Below are positions 8,514 through 17,746 of a stretch of DNA of 64,000 nt, piece by piece. Below the pieces are notes generated by a model. It worked only from the letters and a program-made list of their open reading frames with translations, made no database searches and was not told the origin of the DNA. Position numbers and translations under genes: made by a program. Numbering within the stretch: the stretch's first letter is position 1; each line of letters opens with the position of its first letter. The stretch is taken from the NCBI GenBank assembly GCA_905214925.1, contig CAJMOB010000008.1:62001-126000 (forward strand). The letters are read 5' to 3'. The stretch is from Scybalomonas sp905214925 (lineage in GTDB: Bacteria > Bacillota > Clostridia > Lachnospirales > Lachnospiraceae).

Positions 8514-10055
8514 TTATCTTTTCTGTAGTTCTGTTATTTTTTTCATGTCATTTTTTAAATTTTGATAAATGCTTTTATAAACTTTAAAATACTCATTGTA
8601 CAACTGATGATTTTTTTCATTTGGCATAATTTTTTCATCTAATACTTGCCACTTCTTCACCTCTTCATAAGTGAAAACTCCTGTACCAATTCCAGCTAAC
8701 ATAACATCTCCCATATTCGCTTCTACATCATAAATTGGACATACAACTGGATATCCTGTGACATCTGCAAAAATTTGTTTCCAAACTTTTGACTTCGTCA
8801 CTCCTCCTGCAAGTAATATATATTCTCCTAAATTTTCTCCTGTAGCTTCCATTGCATCTCTAAGCGAATAAGCCACCGCTTCTAAGAATGCCCTATAAAT
8901 ATGCCCTTTTGTATGAGTTAAAGATAAACCAACAATTGTTCCCTTTGCATCGGAATCCCATATAGGACTTCTTTCGCCCATAAAGTATGGTAAAACAACA
9001 ATTCCATCACTTCCCACTGGTATCGCTTCTGCTTGTTTATTTAAAATATCATAGGTATTTTGTCCTCCCTGTTTCTCCATCTCTAGTTCCCATTGACAAA
9101 AGATAGAACGAAACCATTTCACAATGGCACCAGCTGTGTTTCCTCCTGCAAAATAATAAGACATACTCTTTGCTTTATAGAGATATGGCCATACAATTAA
9201 GCCTTTTCCTCGAACTGGTTTATCTGAAATCAAAGCTGCACACATAGAAGTTCCAATTGCTGCTGCATATCTACCAGATTCGAATACTCCAAGTCCAATA
9301 TTAGCAGCACCACAATCAATTCCACTGGCAATGACTGGCATTCCTTCCCATACTCCTAATTCTTCTGCCACGTCTTTTTTTATCCCACCAACAACATCAG
9401 TAGATTCTACAATTCTCTCTGGCATCATAGAAACTGGAATTCCTATTTTATCCATTAACTCTTTCGACCACTCTCTTCGATTCATATCAAAAATTCCACC
9501 AATATTTCCAGCAGAAGAGTAATCAATGGCTATTTCTCCTGTCATTTTATAAATTACATAATCATTAGGAGGTAAAAATAGTTTTGTTTTTTTCCAGTTT
9601 TCTGGCTCATGATTTTTTAACCAAAGTATTTTTGTATACCCGTAATAAGGATCTGCTCCATTATGGGTAATCTCTAACAATTTATCTTCCCCTATTGTTT
9701 TTAAAACCCACTTTGTCTCTTCTTCTGCTCTCCTATCCATCCAAATCATACAAGGTCTTACAGCCTCCATCTTTTCATCTAATGGAATACCAGAACCCCC
9801 ATATAGTCCACTAATAGCAATTCCTTTCACATCTTCTGCCGCTATATTTCTTTCCTTTTTCGCTTGTTCCATTACATTTTTGATGGATCGTTTTACGGCA
9901 CGATACCAAACATCAGGCCACTGCTCTGCCCATAATGGCTTTGGTGTCATAACATCATACTCTTGCAAATCCTGTGCAATTAATTTTCCTGTTGTATCCA
10001 TAAGAATTGTCTTTGTTCCAGATGTACCAATATCTGTCCCTAGTAAATATTTCAT
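8514..10055 (-). CDS. FGGY-family carbohydrate kinase (xylulokinase-like)
   Basis: 513 residues. The N-terminal phosphate-binding motif LLGTDIGTSGTKT, the mid-protein SGIDCGAANIGLG and the C-terminal ILLAGGVTKSKVWKQIFADV match the FGGY fold. The kinase phosphorylates a sugar, most likely the ketose (for example xylulose) formed by the downstream dehydrogenase, feeding it into the pentose phosphate pathway. It is the first gene of the operon and sits behind the predicted main promoter. Xylulokinase is the nearest assignment by feel, but glycerol, ribulose or erythritol kinases share these motifs. Confidence 0.9.
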   Translation of the reverse strand: MKYLLGTDIGTSGTKTILMDTTGKLIAQDLQEYDVMTPKPLWAEQWPDVWYRAVKRSIKNVMEQAKKERNIAAEDVKGIAISGLYGGSGIPLDEKMEAVRPCMIWMDRRAEEETKWVLKTIGEDKLLEITHNGADPYYGYTKILWLKNHEPENWKKTKLFLPPNDYVIYKMTGEIAIDYSSAGNIGGIFDMNRREWSKELMDKIGIPVSMMPERIVESTDVVGGIKKDVAEELGVWEGMPVIASGIDCGAANIGLGVFESGRYAAAIGTSMCAALISDKPVRGKGLIVWPYLYKAKSMSYYFAGGNTAGAIVKWFRSIFCQWELEMEKQGGQNTYDILNKQAEAIPVGSDGIVVLPYFMGERSPIWDSDAKGTIVGLSLTHTKGHIYRAFLEAVAYSLRDAMEATGENLGEYILLAGGVTKSKVWKQIFADVTGYPVVCPIYDVEANMGDVMLAGIGTGVFTYEEVKKWQVLDEKIMPNEKNHQLYNEYFKVYKSIYQNLKNDMKKITELQKR

Positions 10056-10076
10056 ATTTCCACCTTTCTTATACCA

Positions 10077-10102
10077 ATTATATAAATGTATTTTATAAAA
10101 CT
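10077..10102 (-). promoter_or_regulatory. Operator-like AT-rich dyad at the start of the polyol operon
   Basis: On the minus strand a TTTTATAAAA core sits between TATAAAT and ATTTATA arms, covering roughly +1 to +26 of the predicted transcript. Its partner is at 7279-7304. A repressor bound here would block transcription. Confidence 0.35.
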
Positions 10103-10109
10103 AATTTAT

Positions 10110-10138
10110 ATACTAGTACCAATTTTCCCTCACGTCAA
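10110..10138 (-). promoter_or_regulatory. Predicted sigma-A promoter of the polyol/ABC operon
   Basis: Minus strand: -35 TTGACG (10133-10138), 17-base spacer, -10 TAGTAT (10110-10115), placed about 55 bases before the kinase ATG. Confidence 0.65.
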
Positions 10139-10265
10139 TTGACATAAAAATACAATTTTTCTATTCATTTTTATGCATTATACACTATTTCAATTTGTTT
10201 TCTGGAAGTTGAACATCCCATGCACGTAATTTTTTACAGTATAAGAAGTAAAGTTTTCTATACTA

Positions 10266-10303
10266 TAAAAAACGCACCCGTTCCATAACAGGTGCGTAAA
10301 AAA
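10266..10303 (-). terminator. Intrinsic terminator of the large ABC transporter gene
   Basis: Arms ACGCACC (10272-10278) and GGTGCGT (10291-10297) flank a 12-base loop. T runs follow on both strands; it lies 27 bases beyond the stop at 10330. Confidence 0.85.
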
Positions 10304-10329
10304 ATATATTAAGTTTGCAAAATCATTTA

Positions 10330-13300
10330 TTATTCGGACCTCAGTGCTGTTACTGGATCGCTTTTTGCTGCTTTTTTGGATGGAATTAAACCACCAATCA
10401 ATGTTAGAACTACACTAAGTGCAATCAATATTACACCATAAACAACAGGTAGAGACGCATGAACATCTGTTGTTCCAGCCAAAGAATGAATCAGAGCATT
10501 GCCTGGAATCAAAAGAATCAATGTCAGTCCAATCCCAATGAATCCAGCACACAGACCGATAATAAAAGTCTCTGCGTTGAATACCTGAGAAATATTGTGT
10601 TTCGATGCACCAATAGCACGAAGAATACCGATCTCTTTTTTTCGTTCTAATACGCTGATATAGGTAATAACTCCAATCATAATAGACGATACAACAAGAG
10701 AGATGGCAACAAACGCTACTAATACATAGCTGATGGTATCCACAATTTCGGTTACAGAAGACATCAGTGTTCCAACCATATCCGTATAGCTGATTACCTT
10801 GCTGTCATTCCCTTCGGCTTCCATGCGGTTATTATATTCATCCAATATTTCAATAATGGCTGCTTTACTATCAAAATCATGAGGATAAATCGATATTTTA
10901 CTTGGATTATTCAAATCTGCATATCCAAATTTTTTTAGATTGTTATCATAGGATGCATCCTCACCTAACATAAGGGAACGAAGTAGTTCCGTCAACTCAT
11001 CTTCGTTCATATTCATTTCTATGACATTGGCAAAAGCATCTGTATCAATACGAAATGCCTTCTCCATATTCGTTCCGATTTGCCCCATAGTCTGCTGCAT
11101 AGCAGTTTCCATACGAGTTCCCATCTGGCTTACTACCTGTTGCATTACGGCAGCAATCTGGCTCTTCATGGCCTGAGTAATTTCCCCAGTATAAGAAGAT
11201 ATATTTGTTTTCATATAGCTACTCAATGCATCCAAAACCTGCGACTGCAATGACTCTATATTTAAAATATCAGCCATACCGTCTGTTAGTTGTTTTTGCA
11301 CTTTTGGAGTTTGTAAATAATCGGCAAAATACTCACCCATTTTACTTGGATCTGGAAGATTATTTGAGACAGCATATTTCTGATAGCCTGTTACAATATT
11401 ACTCACCATTGATTCCATCTGTTCAGAAGAAATCGTAATTCCACCACTTATTTTTAAAACATCTTTCATTTCATCTGCAATTTTTTGCTGAACTTCCGAT
11501 GTCTGCAAATACATCATAAGATACTCGTCGAATTTTTCTGATTCTGTCAGCCCGTTTTCTACTATGTACTCTTGGAATCCAGACATAATATCCTTTATTA
11601 ACGTCTGTAATTGCTCAGGAGAGGTCGTTACTTCCAAATTCGACTGGATAATCTGTTGGATTCCATCCTCCAAATACTTTCTAACCTCCGCTGTTTGTAA
11701 ATATCCCATGAAATATTCATTTAATTTTGAATAATCCGCCTCTGGATGTTCTACTACATAAGCACTATATCCTTCCAATAGTTCTTTGGCAAGCTGCTGG
11801 AAGCTTTCGCTAGAAATAGACAGCTTCAAGTCTCCCAAAACGTCACCTAAATTAAAATCTGGAAGTTCTGGAAGATCCAATGAAATAGTATTAACGTCAA
11901 TGATATCCGATAAATCTAAAGAACTGCTGTCCATACTGAAATAGTCTGACATATCAATATTGAGTGCGTTTTGGTCAAAATGAAATACCTCTTGTAACGC
12001 ATCCTTATTGATCGTAAACAAAGACTCCATATTAAATTGACTTTTGCTCTTATCTTCTCCAAAGGATTTTCCTGTTAACACGTTGATTTCCTTATTTTTT
12101 TTCTGCTCTTTGACGATAGGACTGTTGACTGCCTGCTTTATTACATATTCTGTCAAAGATGCTGGATATGCAATCCCCGAACTGAGCATAAAGGCTGAGG
12201 CATCTTCTGAAGGCTGTACTACTCCAACGACTGTAATATCCTCACCATTTTTAACGAGCTTTCGCATATAATCTTTATCATCAGACTTATCTTTCCACAC
12301 ATCATAGGAGTCGTCATATTCATAATAATCCGCCCCATTTATCAACTGAAAAGTAATTCCAAGAAAGTCATCATATTGATAAGAACCAATATTTTCAGGC
12401 ATCTCTACTTCTTCCTCTGCAAGAAATTCCTGAATCATTTCATCCAGTTCAAGAGAATCTCTCAGTCCTAATGTATACAACATAAAATCACTAATACTTC
12501 CATTTGAAGTAAGGACTACGACACACTCGTTATACTTCTCTGGCCAGCGCCCTGCTTTTACATCATACTGTTCTTGAAACAATCCTGTATTTTTTGGCAT
12601 TTGATAAAAGACATTAGTATTCATAAAAGATGATAAAAAACTATTCGAATCCGATCCAATCCCCAGTGCGGAAAAAGAACGATCGGGATTCACTTGTCGA
12701 ATATTATTCTTTTCTAACCGATAAATCTGCGGAACTACATCATAAGAATATTCAATGGCATTGGCATACTCCTCAATCCCACTTTTTTTACTATCTAAGT
12801 AGGATTTTAACGATTCTAAATCATTTGGATTTACCTTAGAAAACATATTGCCTAGCATCTGTGAAACGTTAACTTCTCCAGAGTCACGGCTCTCTTTACT
12901 TCCACCCCCACTGGACATCATAGAACTAAGATCCATCGTCGTATTTTGTATTTGAAGAGGATATTCAGAAAGAGTCTCTTCTTCCAACGTTTTAATGTAG
13001 GAATTAACACCGTTAGAAATAGCTAAAATCAAAGCAATTCCTATAATACCAATAGAACCTGCAAAAGAAGTTAAAAATGTTCTAGCTTTCTTTGTTCGCA
13101 AGTTATTAAAGCTAAGAGAAAGTGCTGTCAGGAAAGAAATCGACGCTTTCCCCATGTTTTTATGAATTGGTGAAGTTTTTTCCACTTCATCAACTTCATA
13201 AACATCGGAATCCGAGTAAATATTTCCATCCTTTAGTTTAACGATTCTAGTGGCATATTGCTCCGCCAACTCTGGGTTATGAGTGACCATTACTACGAGA

Positions 13301-13872
13301 CGATCTTTTGCTACCTCTTTTAATAATTCCATAACCTGAACGCTTGTTTCACTATCCAATGCACCAGTAGGCTCATCTGCTAAAAGAATATCTGGATCAT
13401 TAACTAATGCCCTTGCAATTGCCACACGTTGCATTTGGCCACCAGACATTTGATTCGGTTTTTTGTGAAGCTGTTGTCCAAGACCAACCTGCTCTAATGC
13501 CTTCTTAGCCCGCTTTCTTCTTTCTGCCTTTGAAACACCAGATATCGTTAAAGCCAGTTCTACATTGGATAGCACCGTCTGATGTGGAATTAGGTTATAA
13601 CTTTGAAAGACAAAACCGATCGTGTGATTTCGATAAGAATCCCAATCGCGATCTTTATATTTTTTTGTGGATATTCCGTTAATAATCAAATCACCACTAT
13701 CATATCGATCAAGTCCGCCGATAATATTAAGCAGCGTTGTTTTTCCAGAACCACTGGGACCGAGAATTGCCACAAATTCATTCTCACGGAGGTTTAGGCT
13801 AACACCATCCAGTGCTTTCTGCACTAAGCCTCCAGTTTTATACTGTTTACATATGTGCTTAATCTGAAGCAT
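10330..13872 (-). CDS. ABC transporter ATP-binding/permease fusion (MacB/FtsX type) with repeated extracellular domain
   Basis: 1180 residues. Residues 1-230 are a LolD/MacB-type ATPase: Walker A GPSGSGKT at 38-45, signature MSGGQMQR and Walker B ILLADEPTGALD. A first membrane span follows (TFLTSFAGSIGIIGIALILA), then a very large extracellular region (about 290-1010), then three C-terminal FtsX-type spans with the ERKKEIGILRAIGASKHNI loop. Three consecutive units of 63-64 residues (about 682-744, 745-808, 809-872) share the pattern GYxxYxVE..SKxxEYxxxYLQTxEVxxxLxDxM. Relatives are mechanotransducing export or antimicrobial-peptide-response pumps; here ATPase and permease are fused. The substrate is unknown. 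It is transcribed alone, with a possible leader attenuator. Confidence 0.9.
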   Translation of the reverse strand: MLQIKHICKQYKTGGLVQKALDGVSLNLRENEFVAILGPSGSGKTTLLNIIGGLDRYDSGDLIINGISTKKYKDRDWDSYRNHTIGFVFQSYNLIPHQTVLSNVELALTISGVSKAERRKRAKKALEQVGLGQQLHKKPNQMSGGQMQRVAIARALVNDPDILLADEPTGALDSETSVQVMELLKEVAKDRLVVMVTHNPELAEQYATRIVKLKDGNIYSDSDVYEVDEVEKTSPIHKNMGKASISFLTALSLSFNNLRTKKARTFLTSFAGSIGIIGIALILAISNGVNSYIKTLEEETLSEYPLQIQNTTMDLSSMMSSGGGSKESRDSGEVNVSQMLGNMFSKVNPNDLESLKSYLDSKKSGIEEYANAIEYSYDVVPQIYRLEKNNIRQVNPDRSFSALGIGSDSNSFLSSFMNTNVFYQMPKNTGLFQEQYDVKAGRWPEKYNECVVVLTSNGSISDFMLYTLGLRDSLELDEMIQEFLAEEEVEMPENIGSYQYDDFLGITFQLINGADYYEYDDSYDVWKDKSDDKDYMRKLVKNGEDITVVGVVQPSEDASAFMLSSGIAYPASLTEYVIKQAVNSPIVKEQKKNKEINVLTGKSFGEDKSKSQFNMESLFTINKDALQEVFHFDQNALNIDMSDYFSMDSSSLDLSDIIDVNTISLDLPELPDFNLGDVLGDLKLSISSESFQQLAKELLEGYSAYVVEHPEADYSKLNEYFMGYLQTAEVRKYLEDGIQQIIQSNLEVTTSPEQLQTLIKDIMSGFQEYIVENGLTESEKFDEYLMMYLQTSEVQQKIADEMKDVLKISGGITISSEQMESMVSNIVTGYQKYAVSNNLPDPSKMGEYFADYLQTPKVQKQLTDGMADILNIESLQSQVLDALSSYMKTNISSYTGEITQAMKSQIAAVMQQVVSQMGTRMETAMQQTMGQIGTNMEKAFRIDTDAFANVIEMNMNEDELTELLRSLMLGEDASYDNNLKKFGYADLNNPSKISIYPHDFDSKAAIIEILDEYNNRMEAEGNDSKVISYTDMVGTLMSSVTEIVDTISYVLVAFVAISLVVSSIMIGVITYISVLERKKEIGILRAIGASKHNISQVFNAETFIIGLCAGFIGIGLTLILLIPGNALIHSLAGTTDVHASLPVVYGVILIALSVVLTLIGGLIPSKKAAKSDPVTALRSE

Positions 13873-13940
13873 AAATATTTTCTCCTTTTTTGAAATTACT
13901 GCCAGAAATTACTCGTATTCGTCTATTTCATCTTCAGCAA

Positions 13941-13972
13941 CTAAAAATAAACCTCCATGGCAAACACGGAGG
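13941..13972 (-). promoter_or_regulatory. Possible leader attenuator hairpin upstream of the ABC fusion gene
   Basis: Minus strand: CCTCC (968-972 of the 13-kb block) pairs with GGAGG (952-956) and is followed by TTTATTTTTAG, resembling a short intrinsic terminator inside the leader. Its GGAGG also resembles a ribosome binding site, but no ORF follows it. Purely structural evidence. Confidence 0.3.
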
Positions 13973-14115
13973 ATACAGAGTCTTTAAGACAGGCAATGGA
14001 ATGGAATCTCTTAAGCTTATTGACATCCGACAAATGAATCTAAAAAATCTTTACTTGACCCCTATATTATACAGTTAATTGATTTATAAATCTAGTTGAC
14101 CTTCCAAAACAATAG

Positions 14116-14163
14116 AAAAAACAGACATTGCTTAACATACAAAGTGGCAATGTCTGTTTTTTA
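14116..14163 (-). terminator. Intrinsic terminator below the two-component/membrane protein genes
   Basis: Eleven-base arms ACAGACATTGC and GCAATGTCTGT with a 15-base loop, flanked by A and T runs on both sides. It lies about 80 bases past the stop at 14241. Confidence 0.85.
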
Positions 14164-14240
14164 TTAAAGTTACTGTATTCGCTTTGAAGCTCTTTTTTCA
14201 TAATTATTTCTTATGCTAGTTTATAAGAAATCAATTGGAT

Positions 14241-14576
14241 TTAAATTAAATAAAACAATCTTAAAATTCCTATCACTACAGAACAAGAAACAAGAATATA
14301 GGAGATATAATATTGTCTCTCTGTCTTAGCTCTCAAATAAACAAGTAACGCGATAATACTCACGAATCCGATAGCCCATGCTATCACTTGTTGCATAATA
14401 AAATTTGTTGGTAAACTTGTTGCGCTTAAAAAAGCAATGAACATTCCCCATACTACAAGAAAATAAAAAACAGGTTTTCTTTTTTTATGATCCTTTATTA
14501 AAAAAAGAAATAAAATTCCTAACCCACTCACTACACTCATTCCAATAAATAATAGTAATAATAATCCTAATGCCAT
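14241..14576 (-). CDS. Small membrane protein of unknown function
   Basis: 111 residues with about four hydrophobic spans (MALGLLLLLFIGMSVVSGLG; VFYFLVVWGMFIAFLSAT; IMQQVIAWAIGFVSIIALLVYL; YYISYILVSCSVVIGILRLF). The chosen ATG follows GAGAGG with an 8-base gap; an in-frame ATG 14 codons earlier has no ribosome binding site. It lies downstream of a two-component system, and a tandem 10-bp repeat sits between them, so it may be a target of that system. I do not recognise the family. Confidence 0.7.
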   Translation of the reverse strand: MALGLLLLLFIGMSVVSGLGILFLFLIKDHKKRKPVFYFLVVWGMFIAFLSATSLPTNFIMQQVIAWAIGFVSIIALLVYLRAKTERQYYISYILVSCSVVIGILRLFYLI

Positions 14577-14643
14577 ATTTTTTTCCTCTCTTTCTTTGTT
14601 ATGACATAATGATACCATAACTTTATAAAGAAATTTCTATAAC

Positions 14644-14663
14644 AATTCTAAAGAATTCTAAAG
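14644..14663. promoter_or_regulatory. Tandem 10-bp direct repeat, candidate response-regulator site
   Basis: AATTCTAAAG occurs twice back to back, overlapping the end of the histidine kinase gene and lying upstream of the small membrane protein gene. OmpR-type regulators bind direct repeats with helical-turn spacing, and the adjacent regulator belongs to that class. Binding is inference. Confidence 0.35.
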
Positions 14664-15713
14664 AACCTTCTTTACTGGAATGATCATTTGTATTCGAAAC
14701 TCTTTTTCACTCTTTGTAACTTCTACTTCTCCATCATACATTCCTACTATCTGTCGAATGTTATTTAACCCTATTTTATTGCTTTCTACTTCTAACTCTC
14801 CTTCTGTTCTCACTCCATTTTCTTGGATTAATACTAACTTATCTTTCCCTGTTATCACTTCTAACTTCACACTTTGTTTTGGATCTCCATATTTTTCTAC
14901 ATTCGAACTCAGATTATCAAAAATTCTTCTAAGTTCTGAAATATCAAAAATCCCTGAAAAATTATTACATTCGTTCCAAATCACTTCACATGGAAACCGA
15001 TCTTCTAACAGTTCTTCCCACTCCATCACTAATTGCTCTATCAAAATTTTCCCGTTGTCAATGAATTCTAACTTTCGTTCTTTTTTCCCGATCAGCTGAT
15101 TTGTCAAACTTTTTATTTGCTCTGCTTTTCCTTGCATTAACTCCATATAACTTTTAATCTCTTCTTTACTCCAATCCTCTTTCTTTTGCATATATTCGGA
15201 ATAGGATAAAATTGACGTTAGAGGAGTTCGAATATCATGAGAAATCGAGCGAATCATCTCTTCTCTTTCCTTCTTTAGATTCTCTTCTTTCTCTTTCAAT
15301 AACTTTTGAGAGAGTGCTAAATAATTGATACTCTCTGCTAACTGGGTAAATTCGTCATTTCCTTCTAAAGGAATTTCAAAATCCATTTGTCTTTCTTCTA
15401 ATGCTTTGACTCCATGAATAATAGAAATTAGGTAAGATACTTTTTGTCCAAATAAAAATAGAAACAATAACACAAAAACAACAACAGAAGCTAAAAGACA
15501 ACTACTTCTTATCCAAAGCACCAATACCATTTTTTTCTCCTCATCCAAAATGACTCCTTTCCCATCTAAATAGGTCATAGCAATGGAACAAGATGTAAAA
15601 TATAAAAAGCCAAAAGCAAACAAAGCAACAATAAAAGAAATGAATAAAAATTCTAACATTTCCAATGCAATTTTTCTTTGATCTTCTATTTTTTTCTTTT
15701 TCTTAGTCCACAT
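14658..15713 (-). CDS. Sensor histidine kinase (VanS-like)
   Basis: 351 residues. Two membrane spans (about 20-48 and 70-95) flank a very short external loop, so it may sense within the membrane. A HAMP-like linker follows, then the H-box SISHDIRTPLTSIL with phospho-accepting His near residue 160. The N-box is visible (RIFDNLSSNVEKYGDP), but the usual DxGxG G1 box is replaced by QENGVR and the G2 region is IGLNNI. The ATP-binding domain is therefore of the divergent type seen in some VanS/BceS relatives. It overlaps the response regulator gene by 11 bases, so the two are co-translated. Confidence 0.88.
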   Translation of the reverse strand: MWTKKKKKIEDQRKIALEMLEFLFISFIVALFAFGFLYFTSCSIAMTYLDGKGVILDEEKKMVLVLWIRSSCLLASVVVFVLLFLFLFGQKVSYLISIIHGVKALEERQMDFEIPLEGNDEFTQLAESINYLALSQKLLKEKEENLKKEREEMIRSISHDIRTPLTSILSYSEYMQKKEDWSKEEIKSYMELMQGKAEQIKSLTNQLIGKKERKLEFIDNGKILIEQLVMEWEELLEDRFPCEVIWNECNNFSGIFDISELRRIFDNLSSNVEKYGDPKQSVKLEVITGKDKLVLIQENGVRTEGELEVESNKIGLNNIRQIVGMYDGEVEVTKSEKEFRIQMIIPVKKVL

Positions 15714-16416
15714 AATAGCCCTTTCCCCATGCTGTTTTTATGTAAATTGGATTTCTCGAATTGTCCCCAATCTTTTTTCGTATGTTTTTAATATGAACCA
15801 TAATGGTACTATCTCCAACAGCTTCTTCTTCCCATATACTTTGATAAATATTTTCTAAAGAATATATTTTTTTTGGATGAGTGATAAATAATTCTAGTAT
15901 TTTAAATTCTGTATAAGTAAGAACAATCACTTCTCCATTTTTTCGAATCGATTGATTATCTAAATCTAAAATTAAGTCTTTAAATTGAATTTCGGAAGGA
16001 TTCTTCTCCTCTACTTGATCTTCTTCTACTTTTTTTCTACTGCGCCCTTCCATCCGTCGAAAAAGAGCTCTTACTCGAAGTAATAATTCCAAATTGGAAA
16101 ACGGTTTCACGATGTAGTCGTCGGCTCCAATGGAAAATCCCATCACTTTATCAGATTCTCCTGAATAGGCAGTTAAAAAGATAATCGGGGCATCGTATTT
16201 CTTTCTAAGTTCCGCTCCTGCTACAAATCCTGTCATAACTGGCATATTCACATCTAAAATATACAAATCAATCGTATCATCTGCTTGATCTAAAACTTCT
16301 TGTCCATTTTGAGCCGTTATGACCTCATACCCTTCTCCTGTTAATAACAGCCTTAAAATCTCCAAAATCTCTTTTTCATCATCTGCTACTAAAATCTTAT
16401 TTTTACTCATATCCAT
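15703..16416 (-). CDS. OmpR-family response regulator (VanR-like)
   Basis: 237 residues. The receiver domain has the acidic pair DDE near residue 13, the phosphorylation Asp in YILDVNMPVM near 54, Thr in LTAYSG and Lys in VKPFSN. A Trans_reg_C winged helix follows (FKDLILDLDN to TAWGKGYYVD). It partners with the overlapping histidine kinase. Likely targets include the small membrane protein downstream and possibly the large ABC pump, because such pairs often control antimicrobial-response transporters; this is inference from position. Two ATGs two codons apart are possible starts. Confidence 0.9.
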   Translation of the reverse strand: MDMSKNKILVADDEKEILEILRLLLTGEGYEVITAQNGQEVLDQADDTIDLYILDVNMPVMTGFVAGAELRKKYDAPIIFLTAYSGESDKVMGFSIGADDYIVKPFSNLELLLRVRALFRRMEGRSRKKVEEDQVEEKNPSEIQFKDLILDLDNQSIRKNGEVIVLTYTEFKILELFITHPKKIYSLENIYQSIWEEEAVGDSTIMVHIKNIRKKIGDNSRNPIYIKTAWGKGYYVD

Positions 16417-16439
16417 TTCCCTTATCCTCTTCTATCCTT

Positions 16440-16901
16440 TTACCCTTTTATTGTTTTTATGTATATTTGACATGGATTCCATTCATCCCATAAAGTAGGA
16501 AGACATTCTAATTCTCGAAATCCCATCTTCTCATAAAAGGCATTTGTCTGATCATACTCTTTATAATGTCCTTTTTGTACGGTCTTCACTTGAAGAAATT
16601 CATATCCTTTTTGTTTTGCATAAGAGCACAATGCTTCAAACAATTGCGTTCCAATTCCTTTTCGATGCTCATCTTGTAATACCCCCATTACATAAAGCTC
16701 AGCCGTATAAGGGCTTGTTTCTTTTAAGGAGATAAATCCTTTTTCTTCTTCTCCCTCTTTATAAATCCAAAATGGCATCTTCTTACTGCACGTTATATAT
16801 TCTTTTGTACTTTCAGGCAATCCAAACCAATCTGGCAGCTGAGCTAATATATTTTTTGCTATTCGTTCTTTTTCCCTTTCCTCTTCAACAAAATATACCA
16901 T
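16440..16901 (-). CDS. GNAT-family N-acetyltransferase
   Basis: 153 residues. The acetyl-CoA-binding motif A is visible as LYVMGVLQDEHRKGIGTQLFEALCSYAKQKG (about 85-115), followed by FLQVKT and NAFYEKMGFRE, the common GNAT C-terminal pattern. It transfers an acetyl group to an amine; substrate unknown. It ends 23 bases before the response regulator start and could be co-transcribed with it. GGAGAG precedes the ATG. Confidence 0.88.
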   Translation of the reverse strand: MVYFVEEEREKERIAKNILAQLPDWFGLPESTKEYITCSKKMPFWIYKEGEEEKGFISLKETSPYTAELYVMGVLQDEHRKGIGTQLFEALCSYAKQKGYEFLQVKTVQKGHYKEYDQTNAFYEKMGFRELECLPTLWDEWNPCQIYIKTIKG

Positions 16902-17008
16902 TGTTATCTCTCCATTTTTTGTATCAACTTTAATTTAAGCTAAAATGGTTACATCCTCTGATACTTTTTATCACTTCACCATTTCATCATTTCTCTAAAT
17001 TGAAAAGA

Positions 17009-17539
17009 TTAATCAACATAATATACCCAATCTTCTTTTCTTGCTAAAGGCTTTGGATATTCACCATCTACATAACCAAGAATACAATGACCAATTCCTT
17101 CATAGTCTCCTTCTATTCCTAGTGATTTTAAAATCTCTAATCCTTCTGGTCGTTCAAACTCTTCTTTTGCTCTATGAATCCAACAGCTTCCAATTCCAAG
17201 AGAATGGGCAGCAAGCATTAAATTTTCCATAACGAGGCTTCCATCATAAATATAAGTTCCACTGTTTTTATTTGCTAAAACAATGAGAATAACAGGTGCG
17301 CCATAAAATGGATCATTTTTTGTTCCTGAAATTTCAGCATTTAATTTTGATAGCTGTTCCCGAACCTCTTTGTTTGTTACAGCAATGATAATTGGAGATT
17401 GTCTATTCATACCAGTTGGTGCATAGCTTCCCGCAGTTACAATCTGCTCAATGATTTCTTTTGGAACCATATCTGGTTTAAATTTTCGAATACTTCTTCT
17501 TGTCTGCATTAAAGTTAATAAATCGTTATGTTCACTCAT
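17009..17539 (-). CDS. Nitroreductase-family protein (FMN-dependent)
   Basis: 176 residues. The FMN-phosphate-binding RRSIRKF appears near residue 15, followed by IVTAGSYAPTGMNRQSPIIIAV and the C-terminal GIGSCWIHRAKEEF. This is the compact, ferredoxin-free form of the nitroreductase fold, which forms soluble homodimers that reduce flavin-accessible substrates with NAD(P)H. The physiological substrate is unknown. Monocistronic, with GGAGG before the ATG. Confidence 0.9.
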   Translation of the reverse strand: MSEHNDLLTLMQTRRSIRKFKPDMVPKEIIEQIVTAGSYAPTGMNRQSPIIIAVTNKEVREQLSKLNAEISGTKNDPFYGAPVILIVLANKNSGTYIYDGSLVMENLMLAAHSLGIGSCWIHRAKEEFERPEGLEILKSLGIEGDYEGIGHCILGYVDGEYPKPLARKEDWVYYVD

Positions 17540-17659
17540 GTTTCATAACCTCCATTTCATTTTTTCAGTATTTATTGTATCACTAGGCTAACAAAAGAGC
17601 AATCGCCTGACTTTATAATCCGAACCACTCTTTTATCGGCTGATAAAATTCTATATTTA

Positions 17660-17703
17660 TAAAAAAACCATCTGTATTTCAAAACGAAAACAGATGGTTT
17701 TTC
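17660..17703 (-). terminator. Intrinsic terminator, probably the original rlmD terminator
   Basis: Arms AACCATCTGT and ACAGATGGTT with A and T tracts. It lies about 45 bases below the stop of the displaced rlmD 3' remnant, so before insertion of the island it probably ended rlmD transcription (inference). Confidence 0.75.
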
Positions 17704-17746
17704 CTATCTTTTCTCTCTTATAAGTTTCCTTTCATCAATTATCTGA

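Larger units (their letters stand above)
13873..14240. other. Intergenic region between the ABC fusion gene and the small membrane protein
   Basis: This 368-base stretch contains a likely minus-strand -10 TATAAT near 14063-14068 with a weak -35, a leader hairpin (13941-13972) and the terminator at 14116-14163. No additional gene is convincing. Confidence 0.5.

Noticed and set aside
13890..14078. 62-codon plus-strand frame upstream of the ABC fusion gene
   Set aside because: It sits on the leader and promoter region of the opposite strand, without a start signal.
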